Assembly (NCBI RefSeq): GCF_963675165.1
Contig: NC_087382.1
Span: 1,364,001 to 1,428,000, forward strand
DNA: 64,000 bases
Direction: 5' to 3'
Origin: Halichondria panicea
Taxonomy: Eukaryota > Porifera > Demospongiae > Suberitida > Halichondriidae
Made by a program: the position numbers and the translations under genes. Under the pieces are notes generated by a model. That model was not told the origin of the DNA. It ran no database searches and saw only the letters and a list, made by a program, of their open reading frames with translations. Of this stretch, positions 32,681 through 44,600 are shown piece by piece (position 1 is the stretch's first letter; each line of letters begins with the position of its first letter).

Positions 32681-35600
32681 TTACTCTTTCACGACATCGA
32701 TGACAGTGTGCGTGACTTTGGGTGTATTGTCTTGAGGAGGGGGAGGGGCTGGTCTGTAGTCCTCTGTGGTGAGGGGGGCTAGCACGTCCAGGGCAGGCTC
32801 TCTCAGCTGGTCCGGCCTTGTGGCTGGTCGGATGATGGGAGGAGTGATGTAACGATCAGGATCAGCTTCTTCCATGACTCCATTAGTGTACGGATCATAT
32901 CTGTCCGCGTTTGTCCAGGTTTCTTCTTGGTTTTTCTTCTCCAGTTCCAGTTTGCGAACTCGTAGAATTATTTTTCTCGGTTTGAGTGCATTTTGCTGCC
33001 TCTGCAGAACAGGAACTTTCTTCAGTATGTACTCGTAAAAGTGGTAGCAAACTATCACCACAAACAAAATAAAAGCCACTGCCATTGAAATGTTGGATAT
33101 TATGACTTGATTCCCATTGATGCTTCCTATGTAGAGGGTGCCATATGCTAGAATTGCAAGATTGAGGAAAAAGAGTGTTTCCAGTAAATCATTGAATCGT
33201 ATTTTGTACACTGCATAATTCTGCGATTTGAAAATATTAAGTCCAACACTTATAGATCCAGCTGATAGTACGGGGAGAGAAGTGTCCAAAGCCAAGGCTG
33301 TTATTAGGTTATGAGCGATCAAAGAAAATAGGAGCAGTCCCACCCAGTAGCGATGTTTGGGAGTGAATGGAGCATGGTATGCATCCATGAAGCCAATGTA
33401 GTATGTGTTCTTAGTCCATTTCATGAGTTTCTGTTTTGAACAGCGAGGAAACCATTGTCCAAAGAAGAGCAGTACAGTGAACAATATACCAGAAATGAGG
33501 ATTATGGCGGCAAAAATAAACCGAGGGGTGTGACCGGGAGTGAAGTATTGCACATTGCCGTCATACAACCAAACTATATCACTTGAATTGCTGGGAAAAT
33601 CCAACACCTCGGTTGCACCCTCTGGATAATCCAAGACCCTGTATTGCAATGCAGCAATGATAAACTGCAAGAGTTTGGAATAAGAGAGTAGGACGAGTGT
33701 GCCTAGGGCAGCAACTGGGTTCCTGTTGGAGAGGAGCTTTGCAAATGAGTCAAAGTACTTGCTCAAAATGATTATTAAGAACATCAGAAGGAACAGGTAA
33801 GCAGGAAAGACCATCTGAAGGAGCACTTTTGCATGAGAGTTCATTCCATCATAAAAGCATGTCTCAATACCCAAGTCAAGATTCACCCACGATATGAAAA
33901 CTGTCAAAGGGTTATGAAAAGGTATGAGAATCGACTGATTTGCAGCTAATATATTAGTGTAGAAGATCAGCCCATGGATAGTGCCTGTTGCTATGGTAAT
34001 GTTGAAAAGGAGAATGAATACAACTAGTACTATGCCTGCCAGGGCAAACGGGAGTAGCAGGAGAAGGTAAGAGTTTGAACAGAGTTCACATCTTGAAGTA
34101 CCTAACACAAGACTGAGCCCTGGTTCACATTCTCCACACAAGACACCACTTCGATTGTAGGCACATTGTTCGTCAGGGTTGCTTAGACTGATGTTGACTG
34201 GCTTTAGTACACAATAGTCAAATGTACAGTTACTAACAATATACCCACTTCCGTTAGTGGTATTAGTCACTCCTATCCATATGTTGTTATTGCTTTCCAG
34301 CTTTATGGTCCCATTTTCTTCAGAACAGTTTGTTATCTGCTGCAACAAGACTGGATCACAGTCACACTTGCACTCAATTGAGGACATAATTGGTTGGAGT
34401 CCAATAGGGCAATCACACTTTTGAAAAGATATGTTTAGAATTTGTTTTGAAATTCCCAAATTGTTGCATGGACCCTCAGCATAGAGTTCCACTTGAGCAG
34501 AGCTGTCTTGTGAGAATACATTGTACTCTAGTTCTGTGCACTGATTGCCAACTTCCTGTTGTGCTTGTCCTTCTTTGAGACGATCAACTCTACGGCTCTC
34601 AGTGATAACAGAACTGTGAATTATGGCATTATTCATTGGATTTCCAGCTTGGTCTACAGCCATAACACTGATTGTGAATGCTTGTCCTTTTCTAACAGAA
34701 ATGGTCTGCTTGGTGGTGTTACACAACTTCACTCTGACAGCCTTCGAAGCTATCGATGAATAATGCACAGTATTGTTCAAGTACTCAAATCCGTTGTCTG
34801 ATGAAGAGAGTTCAGCTGATACATCCACCGTACACCTGTCAAACAGACCTCCGTAAATATCTGCTCCTGACTTGGAAGCTGTGTTGTTAGTCAAAAAAGT
34901 GTTGCGATGATTAATTGATGTATTGTTCAAACACTTAAGTACTTCTTCATATGAAGACTGGGAAGTTTGCACTAAAGGTATCAAAGTCTTAACAAAATTG
35001 ATATCAAAACCATAGAGATCTTGAGTTTGAATGAAGCATTCTGTTCGTGTCAGATTTCCTGCAGTAGTTACATCCTCTCCTCTACACACACCACTCTCAG
35101 TACTGTCTGCCACAAATATCCCCCCTCCATACTGAGCCGTGTTATTGTGGATTTCCAGTATGACCAGCGTTTTACCAAGCTCTAGCTCCGAGTCCTGTTT
35201 CAAAATATATATCTTGGAACTTTGTTGTAGATACACTCCACCTCCGCTATTGTTTGCCGAGTTTATTTTGATTTGGACGTAAGCGTGAGAAAAAGCCTTA
35301 ATGTTTGAAGCAACTGCATAAATACCTCCTCCATTTTGAGTATCATTTCGATCTATAATACTCACAAACAGTACAGTCTCCATGTCACTACATGTACACG
35401 GGACAAAGTTATCATTAAATAAACAACCAGTAGTGACCTTCGAATCAAATTCAATTTCGCTTGAGTATGCATAAATCCCACCACCATTGTGTGCTGTGTT
35501 GTGAGAAATCTCTATTGGATAGTGAACAAAGAGTGTACTCTCTCTCAGAAACACACCTCCTCCAACAGTAGCAGTATTGTTAGAAATGACCACTCCTTCT

Positions 35601-37630
35601 GCATTGATATAGATTTGACTCTGGACTGCTCTGATGGCTCCACCCTGCACACCATGATTGTTACTGAGAGTTGTGGGTCCATTGAACTCCACTCGACTGC
35701 TTAGAGCATACACAGGGTTTACATTATTGCTAACATTGTTAACTCCCGTAAATGACAAGTTAGAATGCACTACGTAAAGGATATTTTCACCCTCTAAATT
35801 GTCAAATATGCTTGTATTAGTAATTATCAAAGTTGAGATAACAACCGCAATCACTCCATCTTGCTGAGTAGCTCTGTTGTTTGTGACCACAGAGTCGGAA
35901 ATGATCACAGTGCCATCAGCAACAAAAAACACTCCACCAAAGTCAGCACTGTTATTTTTAAACATGATTTTGGAGACGGATATAGTTCCAGTATATACCA
36001 AAATCGCTCCACCAAGACTAGTTTCTCCATTATCAACTACAGCTTCATTATCTGTTATATTACAGCTCAAGATAGATGCATCACCCGCGAAAAGTCCAAT
36101 CGCTCCACCAGAGGTAGCCTTGTTGTTTGTTAGCTTGCTATCGGATATCAGTAACTCTCCAGTAAAAACCGAAATCGCTCCATCTGATCTACCAGCACTG
36201 TTGTACGCTAGCTCACTGTCGGAGATTGAGACACTCCCTCCCTGGATATTAATTGCTCCACCATCAAGAATAGCATTATTGTTTAGTAGGGCACAGTTGG
36301 AAATGAACAAACTACTTTCGGAGGTGGAAATTGCTCCAGCACTTTCAGCAATATTATTTGTAAAGTTGCATAAACTGATAGTCACACTTGCAGAGTCCAC
36401 TTCCACTGCTCCACCAAATCCAAATATAGCAGTGTTGGAATTAAACCTTGAATTGTTAATAACAGTTTGATTTGATATAATATTATGAATTGCTCCACCA
36501 CCATCATGAATAGCACTATTGCTCAGTAGTGTACAGTTGGAAATGAACAAACCACTTCCAAAGGTGAAAATTGCTCCACCTGTTTTTTCAGCACTGTTGT
36601 ACGCTAGCTCACTGTCGGAGATTGAGACACTCCCTCCCCGGCTATAAATTGCTCCACCACCATCATGAATAGCACTATTGCTCAGTAGTGTACAGTTGGA
36701 AATGAACAAACCACTTCCAAAGGTGAAAATTGCTCCACCTGTTTTTTCAGCACTGTTGTACGCTAGCTCACTGTCGGAGATTGAGACACTCCCTCCCCGG
36801 CTATAAATTGCTCCACCATCAAGAATAGCACTATTGTTTAGTAGCGCACAGTTGGAAATGAACAAACTACTTCCAAAGGTGATAATTGCTCCACCAAAAT
36901 TTAATTGAGCAATATTATTTGTAAAGTTGCACCAACTGATAGTCACACTTACAGAGTCCACTTCCACTGCTCCACCATATGCAGCAGTATTGGAATCGAA
37001 TCTTGAATCATTAATAACAGTTTGATTTGATTCAATGTTCGCTGCACCACCACTGTTACTGAAGAAGTCGCTCTTTTCAATGTACACAGTATCAGCTTCA
37101 ACAATCAATGCTCTGTCAGTGCTAGTGTTGTTCACAAAGAGAACTCGTTCAATCGTTACAGTTACCGTACGAGTGATCCAGAGTGTACAAGCTTCCAACT
37201 TTAGCAATTTTAAGCCTACTAAATAGCAGTTAGTGATATCAAAAAGTATTTGAGAAATTATGTACATGTAGCCTGAACTACTTTCATCACCTGCTCCAGT
37301 GAAATGCAAACCTTCGATACTCAATGCACTGATATTAGATAACAGCACTCTACCAGTTTTGATAGTGGCATTTTGGCCAGCAATAATCACCTCTCTGAAA
37401 TTACAAATGTAAAGCATTTCACTTAATAAATGATCTCCAGGTAGAAAGCTCAAGGTGAGATTGTCTCCACCAGACAACAGGGCTGTTTGAACAAGCTGCT
37501 CGAGAGTGAAATAAGTTCCATTTTGATAGTCATTACACGAGTCAGTTGAATTCACTGGCACAATGTGATAGTGCTCACTCCTGGTAACAGTAGCTAGGGT
37601 CAGTAGCAGCACCAACCAGCTGGTGTGCAT
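32681..37630 (-). CDS. M3: intact M.beta-type beta-helix/multi-pass membrane protein, 1649 aa
   Basis: One open frame without introns, with signal peptide MHTSWLVLLLTLATVTRS. Residues of about 140-900 are beta-helix rungs of 20-27 residues (GGAIYSRGGSVSISDSELAY, LFISNCALLNNSAILDGGA), including a perfect 53-residue duplication. A membrane-proximal region (about 950-1150) has paired Cys and a beta-sandwich-like stretch (KAVRVKLCNTTKQTISVRKG). The stalk reads CAYNRSGVLCGECEPGLSLV. Membrane helices span about 1183-1530, homologous to those of the P proteins (FNITIATGTIHGLIFYTNI, WVNLDLGIETCF, LGTLVLLSYSKLL). The tail of about 115 residues is basic, then proline-rich, with DRYITPPI and EDYRPAPPPP, possible phosphotyrosine/SH3-type sites (inference). 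This is the only complete M gene in the window and the reference for judging the others. It is head to head with P2, 4.0 kb apart. Confidence 0.92.
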   Translation of the reverse strand: MHTSWLVLLLTLATVTRSEHYHIVPVNSTDSCNDYQNGTYFTLEQLVQTALLSGGDNLTLSFLPGDHLLSEMLYICNFREVIIAGQNATIKTGRVLLSNISALSIEGLHFTGAGDESSSGYMYIISQILFDITNCYLVGLKLLKLEACTLWITRTVTVTIERVLFVNNTSTDRALIVEADTVYIEKSDFFSNSGGAANIESNQTVINDSRFDSNTAAYGGAVEVDSVSVTISWCNFTNNIAQLNFGGAIITFGSSLFISNCALLNNSAILDGGAIYSRGGSVSISDSELAYNSAEKTGGAIFTFGSGLFISNCTLLSNSAIHDGGGAIYSRGGSVSISDSELAYNSAEKTGGAIFTFGSGLFISNCTLLSNSAIHDGGGAIHNIISNQTVINNSRFNSNTAIFGFGGAVEVDSASVTISLCNFTNNIAESAGAISTSESSLFISNCALLNNNAILDGGAINIQGGSVSISDSELAYNSAGRSDGAISVFTGELLISDSKLTNNKATSGGAIGLFAGDASILSCNITDNEAVVDNGETSLGGAILVYTGTISVSKIMFKNNSADFGGVFFVADGTVIISDSVVTNNRATQQDGVIAVVISTLIITNTSIFDNLEGENILYVVHSNLSFTGVNNVSNNVNPVYALSSRVEFNGPTTLSNNHGVQGGAIRAVQSQIYINAEGVVISNNTATVGGGVFLRESTLFVHYPIEISHNTAHNGGGIYAYSSEIEFDSKVTTGCLFNDNFVPCTCSDMETVLFVSIIDRNDTQNGGGIYAVASNIKAFSHAYVQIKINSANNSGGGVYLQQSSKIYILKQDSELELGKTLVILEIHNNTAQYGGGIFVADSTESGVCRGEDVTTAGNLTRTECFIQTQDLYGFDINFVKTLIPLVQTSQSSYEEVLKCLNNTSINHRNTFLTNNTASKSGADIYGGLFDRCTVDVSAELSSSDNGFEYLNNTVHYSSIASKAVRVKLCNTTKQTISVRKGQAFTISVMAVDQAGNPMNNAIIHSSVITESRRVDRLKEGQAQQEVGNQCTELEYNVFSQDSSAQVELYAEGPCNNLGISKQILNISFQKCDCPIGLQPIMSSIECKCDCDPVLLQQITNCSEENGTIKLESNNNIWIGVTNTTNGSGYIVSNCTFDYCVLKPVNISLSNPDEQCAYNRSGVLCGECEPGLSLVLGTSRCELCSNSYLLLLLPFALAGIVLVVFILLFNITIATGTIHGLIFYTNILAANQSILIPFHNPLTVFISWVNLDLGIETCFYDGMNSHAKVLLQMVFPAYLFLLMFLIIILSKYFDSFAKLLSNRNPVAALGTLVLLSYSKLLQFIIAALQYRVLDYPEGATEVLDFPSNSSDIVWLYDGNVQYFTPGHTPRFIFAAIILISGILFTVLLFFGQWFPRCSKQKLMKWTKNTYYIGFMDAYHAPFTPKHRYWVGLLLFSLIAHNLITALALDTSLPVLSAGSISVGLNIFKSQNYAVYKIRFNDLLETLFFLNLAILAYGTLYIGSINGNQVIISNISMAVAFILFVVIVCYHFYEYILKKVPVLQRQQNALKPRKIILRVRKLELEKKNQEETWTNADRYDPYTNGVMEEADPDRYITPPIIRPATRPDQLREPALDVLAPLTTEDYRPAPPPPQDNTPKVTHTVIDVVKE
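36489..36806 (-). repeat. Perfect 159-bp tandem duplication in the M3 ectodomain
   Basis: 36489-36647 and 36648-36806 appear identical. The unit codes for 53 residues (two rungs), so the frame and the helix register are kept. M1 has one copy (742-900). This is direct evidence of rung-number change between paralogues. Confidence 0.9.
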
Positions 37631-38984
37631 GTTCTCTCCAATACTATAAGATTACAAGTATATTTAAATACAATTAATGCAGTATCAGTATACTAGCTGC
37701 TATTGCTACTTCTACTTTGTACTTAAAACGTGTATACTGTCTAAAGCATCCATTATAATTATAGGTAGAACATGTGGAATAAGCTAATTAATGGTCACCA
37801 AAGCAGGGCCGTAAGAAAATTTTTAAGGTGGGGGGCAGAAAAAAGAAATGGACCCTCCCGCCAGAGGCGAATTTTTTACATGTGTATCTTCTCAGAGAAA
37901 AACAGGAGAAAGATATCGAGCTTCGTAAGAAGAAGGTCTTAGTTAGCCCTACCTTCTTCAATTCTGTTCGTTTATCTATGATTATATCCAGCTGTGTTGC
38001 ACCATGTAGCACAGCTAATTTGTCAGCCAGCCTTTGTCACAAACATTACTTTGTTTTTATATCACAATTACGTTACAGGCTGTAAAGTCATAATAATAAT
38101 ATAATAATTATTATCACGAAATCGTAGATCTACTGTTACTATTATAAACGGGTACTAATTTTAGCGAATTTTAGCGAATATTAAGACACTAAGAAAGCTA
38201 GCCCTTTTTTTCATCTGTATCTGGCTCCAAACTTTCCATTCAACCTTAAAACTAATACTTGTACTCTTTAAATAATTATTGTGGTAATGAATTTGCTACA
38301 AATCCGCCAAAATTAGTACGTACCCTAAAAACAGAAAAAAATCTGAAAACGCTAAAATTCCTACCCGTCTATAATAGTAACATTAAGGTAGCATACCTAT
38401 TACTGTATATACCTTTTAATTCCAGACCAACAGACACAAGGACACAGTGCACAGATTGATACAGCAGTATAGCCAGAGACTGAGTATATAGCTATAGATC
38501 TATAAAAAAGCTGTATCTAGTGTTATACTGCATGGTCAGATAATTGTGAACAGAGTTGTCCCTGTACATGTATTATAGAAAATGTTGGATATTACCAAAA
38601 ATCCCTAACTACTATATATAGGAAAACATCACAATGTCGTAATAATGTTTCTTATACTGAAACACTTGTATATAGTACACATGCACCAGCAAATCAAACA
38701 GAAGAGCTATGAATACAGTATCTATTAGCCCATAACCATGACATTGTATATACACCTTCAAAGTATGGGCAGACAGATGATGGGATTCTATTATAAGTGT
38801 GAAACCATACCCGTGTGCACGAGGGTAGCTATATAGGAGTATGGCCATGAGGTTGTTGGAATAAAACTCTGCAATATTGCATGAAAATAGGAGAGATGGA
38901 TATCCTAATTATATATACTCTGCATGGTCAGCAAGACAGTTCTCACAATTTTCATTATTTTGTTTTAACCCCGGCCTTCCCCCT

Positions 38985-39182
38985 CCACCCACACCTCACT
39001 CACACTCACACTCACACCCATGCACACTCACACTCACACTCACACTCACACCCATGCACACCTCACTCACACTCACACCGACACACACACACACATGCAT
39101 GCACATGCACTCACCTCACACCCCCCATCCACACTACACTCACACACACACACACACACACACCACACACACACACCACAGA
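38985..39182. repeat. CA-rich simple repeat (cactca/cacaca)
   Basis: About 200 bp of (CACTCA)n and (CA)n with ccatgcaca interruptions. Long open frames across it are a product of its composition. Confidence 0.95.
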
Positions 39183-40351
39183 ACACACGACTGGTTCTGG
39201 TCACCATTGACTAGTGCTAGAGCTCCTCTCCCTCACAAAGACCAACTACATTCACAGCCGTTAAATGACTCCTCAACTACCAACCTCTCAACAGCTTTTT
39301 ACTGACCCCTCAACTGCTACTGATAATAGCTGCATGTCATTGTGTTTATCGTGTGTATTTGTACGAGTTAAACGGAATCTCGAGGGATATAAAATTAAAA
39401 CATTGATGCATGGTGGTGACATGCAACTCTCTCCCTGCATGCTGTCGTGGGCACATGCACCCGTCAGAACGGTCATCTAGAATGCAGAATGTAGAGTACG
39501 TAGCAAACCACTCAGTCTGAAAGAGTTGTTTTAAACACGACGTTTTATTACGCGGTGTAATTGGAGCTGGTTTACTGGTACACTGATCAAAGCAGCATTC
39601 GCAGCATTGTAGAATATATAAACTCACTCAAGACAACTAGAGTGCACACTGTAAAAAATGATGTGTGCTTTGACACAGAGTGTGTGGCTATTGTGGCAAA
39701 TGTGCGTTTTATTCCTGATATTAGCGACGATATAGTCATGCCGGCATCTACGTTTCACATCACTGTCAGTGTGGTTTTAGTATAGTGCACCAGACAACTC
39801 AAGATTCACGAAGACATAATTATATTTATTGTTGTATTAGGTTATGTTCATTTTCAAACCTTTAAGTGTGTGCTGCACAGTGCCATTGGTTGATTCCGAG
39901 CGTCACACTGACTATGCTGCATGTTCACTGCAGAGCTAGTGCCATGAGTATATACTGCATGTATACTAAGTCTATATACCACACGTACACACACACGCAA
40001 AACTATCGGTGGTGAATTTTAGAAACATCCACTTTCTAATGCAGGTCATGTGTCGTGTGGAGCATTGCTGACTATTATACTGTGTCATCAGTTTACCAAC
40101 TATATAGTTATAGAGCAAAGTGTAATAATTATGCAGCTGCATAATCAAAACGGCTGGCTTGCAAGACTATATAGGCATGCACGAAGGCGTCAGCACTTTC
40201 CTGATAATACGGCCAGGGATCGAGTTTCCTCTACTACTCTTACCTCTTTCAAATTACTGTATTATGCATGGTGATCTAGTTTGAAGTGCATGCTCTATAG
40301 GTAGACTATATTAGAAAGTGGCACACAATTATCTTTTCTCATAATTATTTC

Positions 40352-40384
40352 GATCACACAAGTAAAGTTCTGTCTTGTGTGATC
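40352..40384. repeat. Hairpin gatcacacaag/cttgtgtgatc upstream of P2
   Basis: The same 11-bp stem as at 21166-21201, with an 11-base loop. Confidence 0.6.
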
Positions 40385-40527
40385 GAAGAGTATAATGGAC
40401 TTGGGAACAGACATGTTATTGCTTCTATATAATAGAGAGTGTATACTGATCGACACGTACCTCTTTTGGAGCTCATCACTTTACATATGAAAGTATACCA
40501 GTACATGTAGCTCTATTGGAGCCAGAG

Positions 40528-40646
40528 GAGGTCAACACGAGTACCTCGATTAGGATTATAGGCTTGGTCACGTGCAAAATAACAGTAATTAAAATTAAAG
40601 TTGTGGTTGCAATTTTAGCCTAATTGAGGTACTCGTGTCGGACCTC
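40528..40646. repeat. Foldback, P2 copy
   Basis: Homologous to 21421-21540; the arms read gaggtcaacacgagtacctc and gaggtactcgtgtcggacctc. Confidence 0.7.
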
Positions 40647-40727
40647 CGCTGACATTTATAGAGCACTGCCTTCTTAAATTAGTTGGGCGTGGGCCCGACC
40701 TCTCGTCCTAGCCTCAAACCTCCTCCT

Positions 40728-40917
40728 TATAAGGTGACATATTTTCGCGGGTATTAATTTCCGCTATTTCAATTCTGTGTAGTCGCAGGTAATTGGCAGT
40801 GAATACCACTTGCAAAAATTATAGAAGTAACATTAATTTCACAACTTGATTAATACCAGCAAAATAATCTAAAACAGTGAAATCGCAAACAAGTGAAAAT
40901 AATTATGTCACCTTATA
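40728..40917. mobile_element. MITE tataaggtgacat, P2 copy
   Basis: Same termini and position as 21613-21797, differing by small internal indels, so it was copied along with the module and not newly inserted. Confidence 0.65.
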
Positions 40918-41618
40918 GGCATATAGGTCAATTTTTCCCAGTTTGGAGAAAATTGGTTAGAATGAGCATTTTTTGAGACAAATGTAAGGGGATATAATAC
41001 AGATGATTATTATTATGCTGTGATGTCAATCTTGTTACATAACAGTTCACGTGACAGGTATACTTCCGCATTGACATTGCAGTTGCAAGAACTCTGACCC
41101 TGCAAATCCCTGTAGATAATTATACCCTATACCATAATTATGCATGTATACAAAATGTATGTTCAATCAATATTTAGATTTGGGAAGGAAATGAATTGAC
41201 AATTCAACTCTATATACTGTGATTAACTGTGAAAAGATGCATGTGTATATACACACACGTCAATATACTGTACCATTATCAATATGAGTAATTACATAAT
41301 AGATCACAGCTAATAACAAGGTCCGACGTATACGAAATTATGGTACTAGAGCACACATTTCTCTGGCTCCCCATGCTAACTGGACCAATGGGACGTACAA
41401 TAATATGGTCAAGTATTGGGTGAGACCAGACAAACAATATGTAACCATGCAATCAATAATATTTTGATTTTGGGAATTGACAATTCCTTACAATAATATA
41501 CTCTGATTAACCATGAAAAGGTACGTTTATTACATAAACAAATCTACTGGCACCATAATCAAAAACCTATAAAAGCTATAATTATAGATCAGCAAGGTCA
41601 GACGTATGAAAGGTAATA

Positions 41619-44600
41619 ATGATCATCATGACTACTGTAGCACAGTTTTCTTCGCTCATTCTTCTACTCTCTCTGGCTCTGACCTCCCCCGCTAACTGCT
41701 GGACCAATGGGACGACAGTCGAGTATTGGGTGAGACCAGACACAATGTCAGAGTGCCCCCACTCCATACCACCACACCAGTGTGTCACTATAACAGATCT
41801 GGTGACTAACTCCACAGACACAAGCATCAATGATGGTATGAGTATCAATGTATTCTTCATAGCTGGGACTCATGTTCCAAAAGCGAATGGTTGGATTGTT
41901 GTCGGAAATCCATATTTAAATCAGGAAGTATCAGCAACTTTTGCAGCAATTTCAGATGGACCAAACCAACAAAATGCTATAATTGATTGTGAGTCAGGTC
42001 ACCCAATTAGCTTCGTGTTTCTTCAACTTCTATCTTTAACTTTGAAAAACGTCGAGCTACAAAATTGTGGTTTTAAACTACACTTTAATAGTACGAAGGA
42101 TAGCTCAACTATAACTATTCTGAATAAAACTACATCATCAGTAGTAGTCATGAACGTACCCGAGCTGGTAATGGCTAACATCAATATCACTAGCAGCAGA
42201 GGAGCTGGCATGGTCATTATTCTGAATAAATTCGACAAAAATGTCAACATTAACCGTTTAATGCTAAATGAAATTGTCATACACGGTAGCAATGATACTG
42301 GAAATAAGTTTGCAGGCAACTTGTACGTAATGTTCAGTGCGTTTGAAAAAAACACACTTAAGAAACCCACGATTTTCTCAATAAACAATTCTATATTTTC
42401 GAATGGAATTGGTAGGTGCTCGGAAAATGCACATTTTGTATTCGAGTGCTTTTCTGGTGGACTAACAATTTCTATTTTTATGGTAAACTTACATAATGTA
42501 AGTGTATTGATAAACAGGTGCAAATTTATGGACAATAAAGCTCCTGTTGGCGGTGGTATCGGATTGTTCATAGACGAATCTATTATCGGACTGTTGTTTA
42601 TGGAACATAAGCATACTTTCGATAATTTTAGTTTGAATCACATTCATATCACCAAGTCAATCTTTTCAAGGAATACAGCTGTTGGAAATGGTGGTGGGCT
42701 TGCAATAGAGAGTGATACTTTTCTCTTTCACAATAATATAATTTGTTGCCGGCATCATATAGATCTAATTAGATCTATTAGTTTATATGTGAATATATCA
42801 GAAACAGTGTTCAGATATAACTCAGCTCAAGTTGGTGGTGCAACATACACTTCCTTCATACAGTTCTCTTTTGACAGATGCACTTTCATAGGCAATGAAG
42901 CTATACTTGGAGCAGCTGTCTATTCAGAGTATTCTATCGATCAACAAATCAGTAATTGCACATTCATACACAACACATGCAGGACAAATACAGCTACAAC
43001 AGATGAAGAGAGATATGAAACTGGTACAATTCATATCCAAAGCAGAATATTTCTGAAAGATGTTGAAATTACCGGCAATGATTGTAGAGGTATTTACCTT
43101 TATGAAGCAAACCTAGAACTGTCTGGAACAAGCGTAATTAACGGTAACCATGCTCACCAGTCAGATGGTGGGGCTATCCTGTTTGAATGTTCAATAGATA
43201 GATCACGGGTGATAGGAATTGATATACTGTCACTCACTACCCTCAGTATAATCAACAACACAGCAGACGGTTATGGTGGTGGTATTGCAATTCGTAATTG
43301 TGAGTATATTTTTATTAATACATGTATTTTTTTCCAACCAACAGATAAAATAACAATTAGTATGAAACACAACACAGCGATGGAGGGAGGTGATGCAATT
43401 TATGGAGGCAATCTAAAATTCTGTCATTTGTGGAACTTTTTCGATATCATGGAGAGAAATACATCATCAGCTGTTTCCTCTCCACCCAACAAAGTGTGTA
43501 TTTGCTCTGACGACTTCCCACAGAAACACACATGTTCACACTTCATGCAACTAGACACTTATCCAGGACAGAGGTTACAAGTTCCACTAGTGTGTGTGGG
43601 GCAGTACAACTATTCCTCCCCTTGCAAAGTACAAGCACATTTAGAGATGACAAGTATCGCAAACATTGCTGAAGAAGCAATCCTTCAAAACATCGCCAAA
43701 GAATGCAAACAACTGTACTACTCAATAGAAACTCAACAAACAAACTATACTGAAACACTGAGTCTAACAATAGTCAAAGAACAAGACTCTAATTACGAAT
43801 GGAGCGACCAAATAATACCAACAGTAATTGAGATTAGAATTAAAGCATGTCCACCTGGTTTTACACAAAACAATAATGCCAGAAAATGCACCTGTACAGA
43901 TTATCTAGCGTCTAATGGAATCACATGCAACATTGATGAAGAGCGACTGCACAAGATATCCTCCATGTGGGTTGGCAACTATTTAGGGGACGTTGTTGTG
44001 CATCAAGTCTGTCCATTCGATTACTGTAAGAGCAACTTCACCAAAGTCAATCCTTTCAACCAGCAAGAGCAGTGTGACTTTAATCGCATTGGTGTACTGT
44101 GTGGAGCTTGTCGACCTGGGCTCAGTCTAGTACTGGGTACATCACAGTGTAAAGAGTGCTCTAATATCAACCTTCTCTTATTGATACTATTTGCACTGGC
44201 AGGAGTCGTCTTGGTTGTCCTTTTACTCAAATGTAACCTCACTGTTTCCACGGGAACTATTAATGGTCTCATATTTTACGCCAACATCGTACAATCCACA
44301 CAAACTGCTTTCTTTCCGTCCAGCACTGATAACAAATTCGTCAGCATTCTCTCAGTCTTTGTTGCCTGGGTGAACCTTGACCTGGGCATAGAAACATGTT
44401 TTGTGAATGGACTCAACACATACTATCGTACATGGCTACAATTTATCTTTCCTTTGTACATTTGGACAATAGTAGGCCTGCTAATCTTAATCAGCCGCTA
44501 CTCTATCAAAGTCTCTAAATGGACGGGCTCAAACACAGTATCAGTTCTAGCTACACTCTTCCTACTATCGTACGCTAAACTATTGAGGACTACTTTCGAT

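Larger units (their letters stand above)
37631..41618. other. Divergent spacer between M3 and P2
   Basis: 37690-38930 matches the flank of M1 (1735-3560). 39190-40090 is unique. It contains a 74-codon plus-strand frame (39561-39785) with a strand-like end (NVRFIPDISDDIVMPASTF) but no splice context, so it is left uncalled. 40100-41618 is the P-upstream module (hairpin 40352-40384, foldback 40528-40646, MITE 40728-40917, one signal-peptide relic near 41360-41430). Control elements for both genes should lie here; none can be identified. Confidence 0.6.

Noticed and set aside
35861-36470. Plus-strand open frames of 90-197 codons inside M genes (also at 114-498, 30168-30569, 57743-58285)
   Set aside because: They lie antisense to conserved beta-helix rungs. 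They repeat wherever the rungs repeat and have no independent start context; they are shadows of the minus-strand gene.
38877-39305. Three overlapping His/Thr-rich frames
   Set aside because: They are produced by the CA-rich simple repeat and have no coding signal.
39561-39785. 74-codon frame in the M3-P2 spacer
   Set aside because: Some strand-like residues, but no splice borders, no paralogue in the duplicated flank and no recognisable family.
42023-42571. 182-codon minus-strand frame inside P2 (and similar frames in P1 and P3)
   Set aside because: Antisense shadow of the P ectodomain; not conserved in length between P1, P2 and P3.
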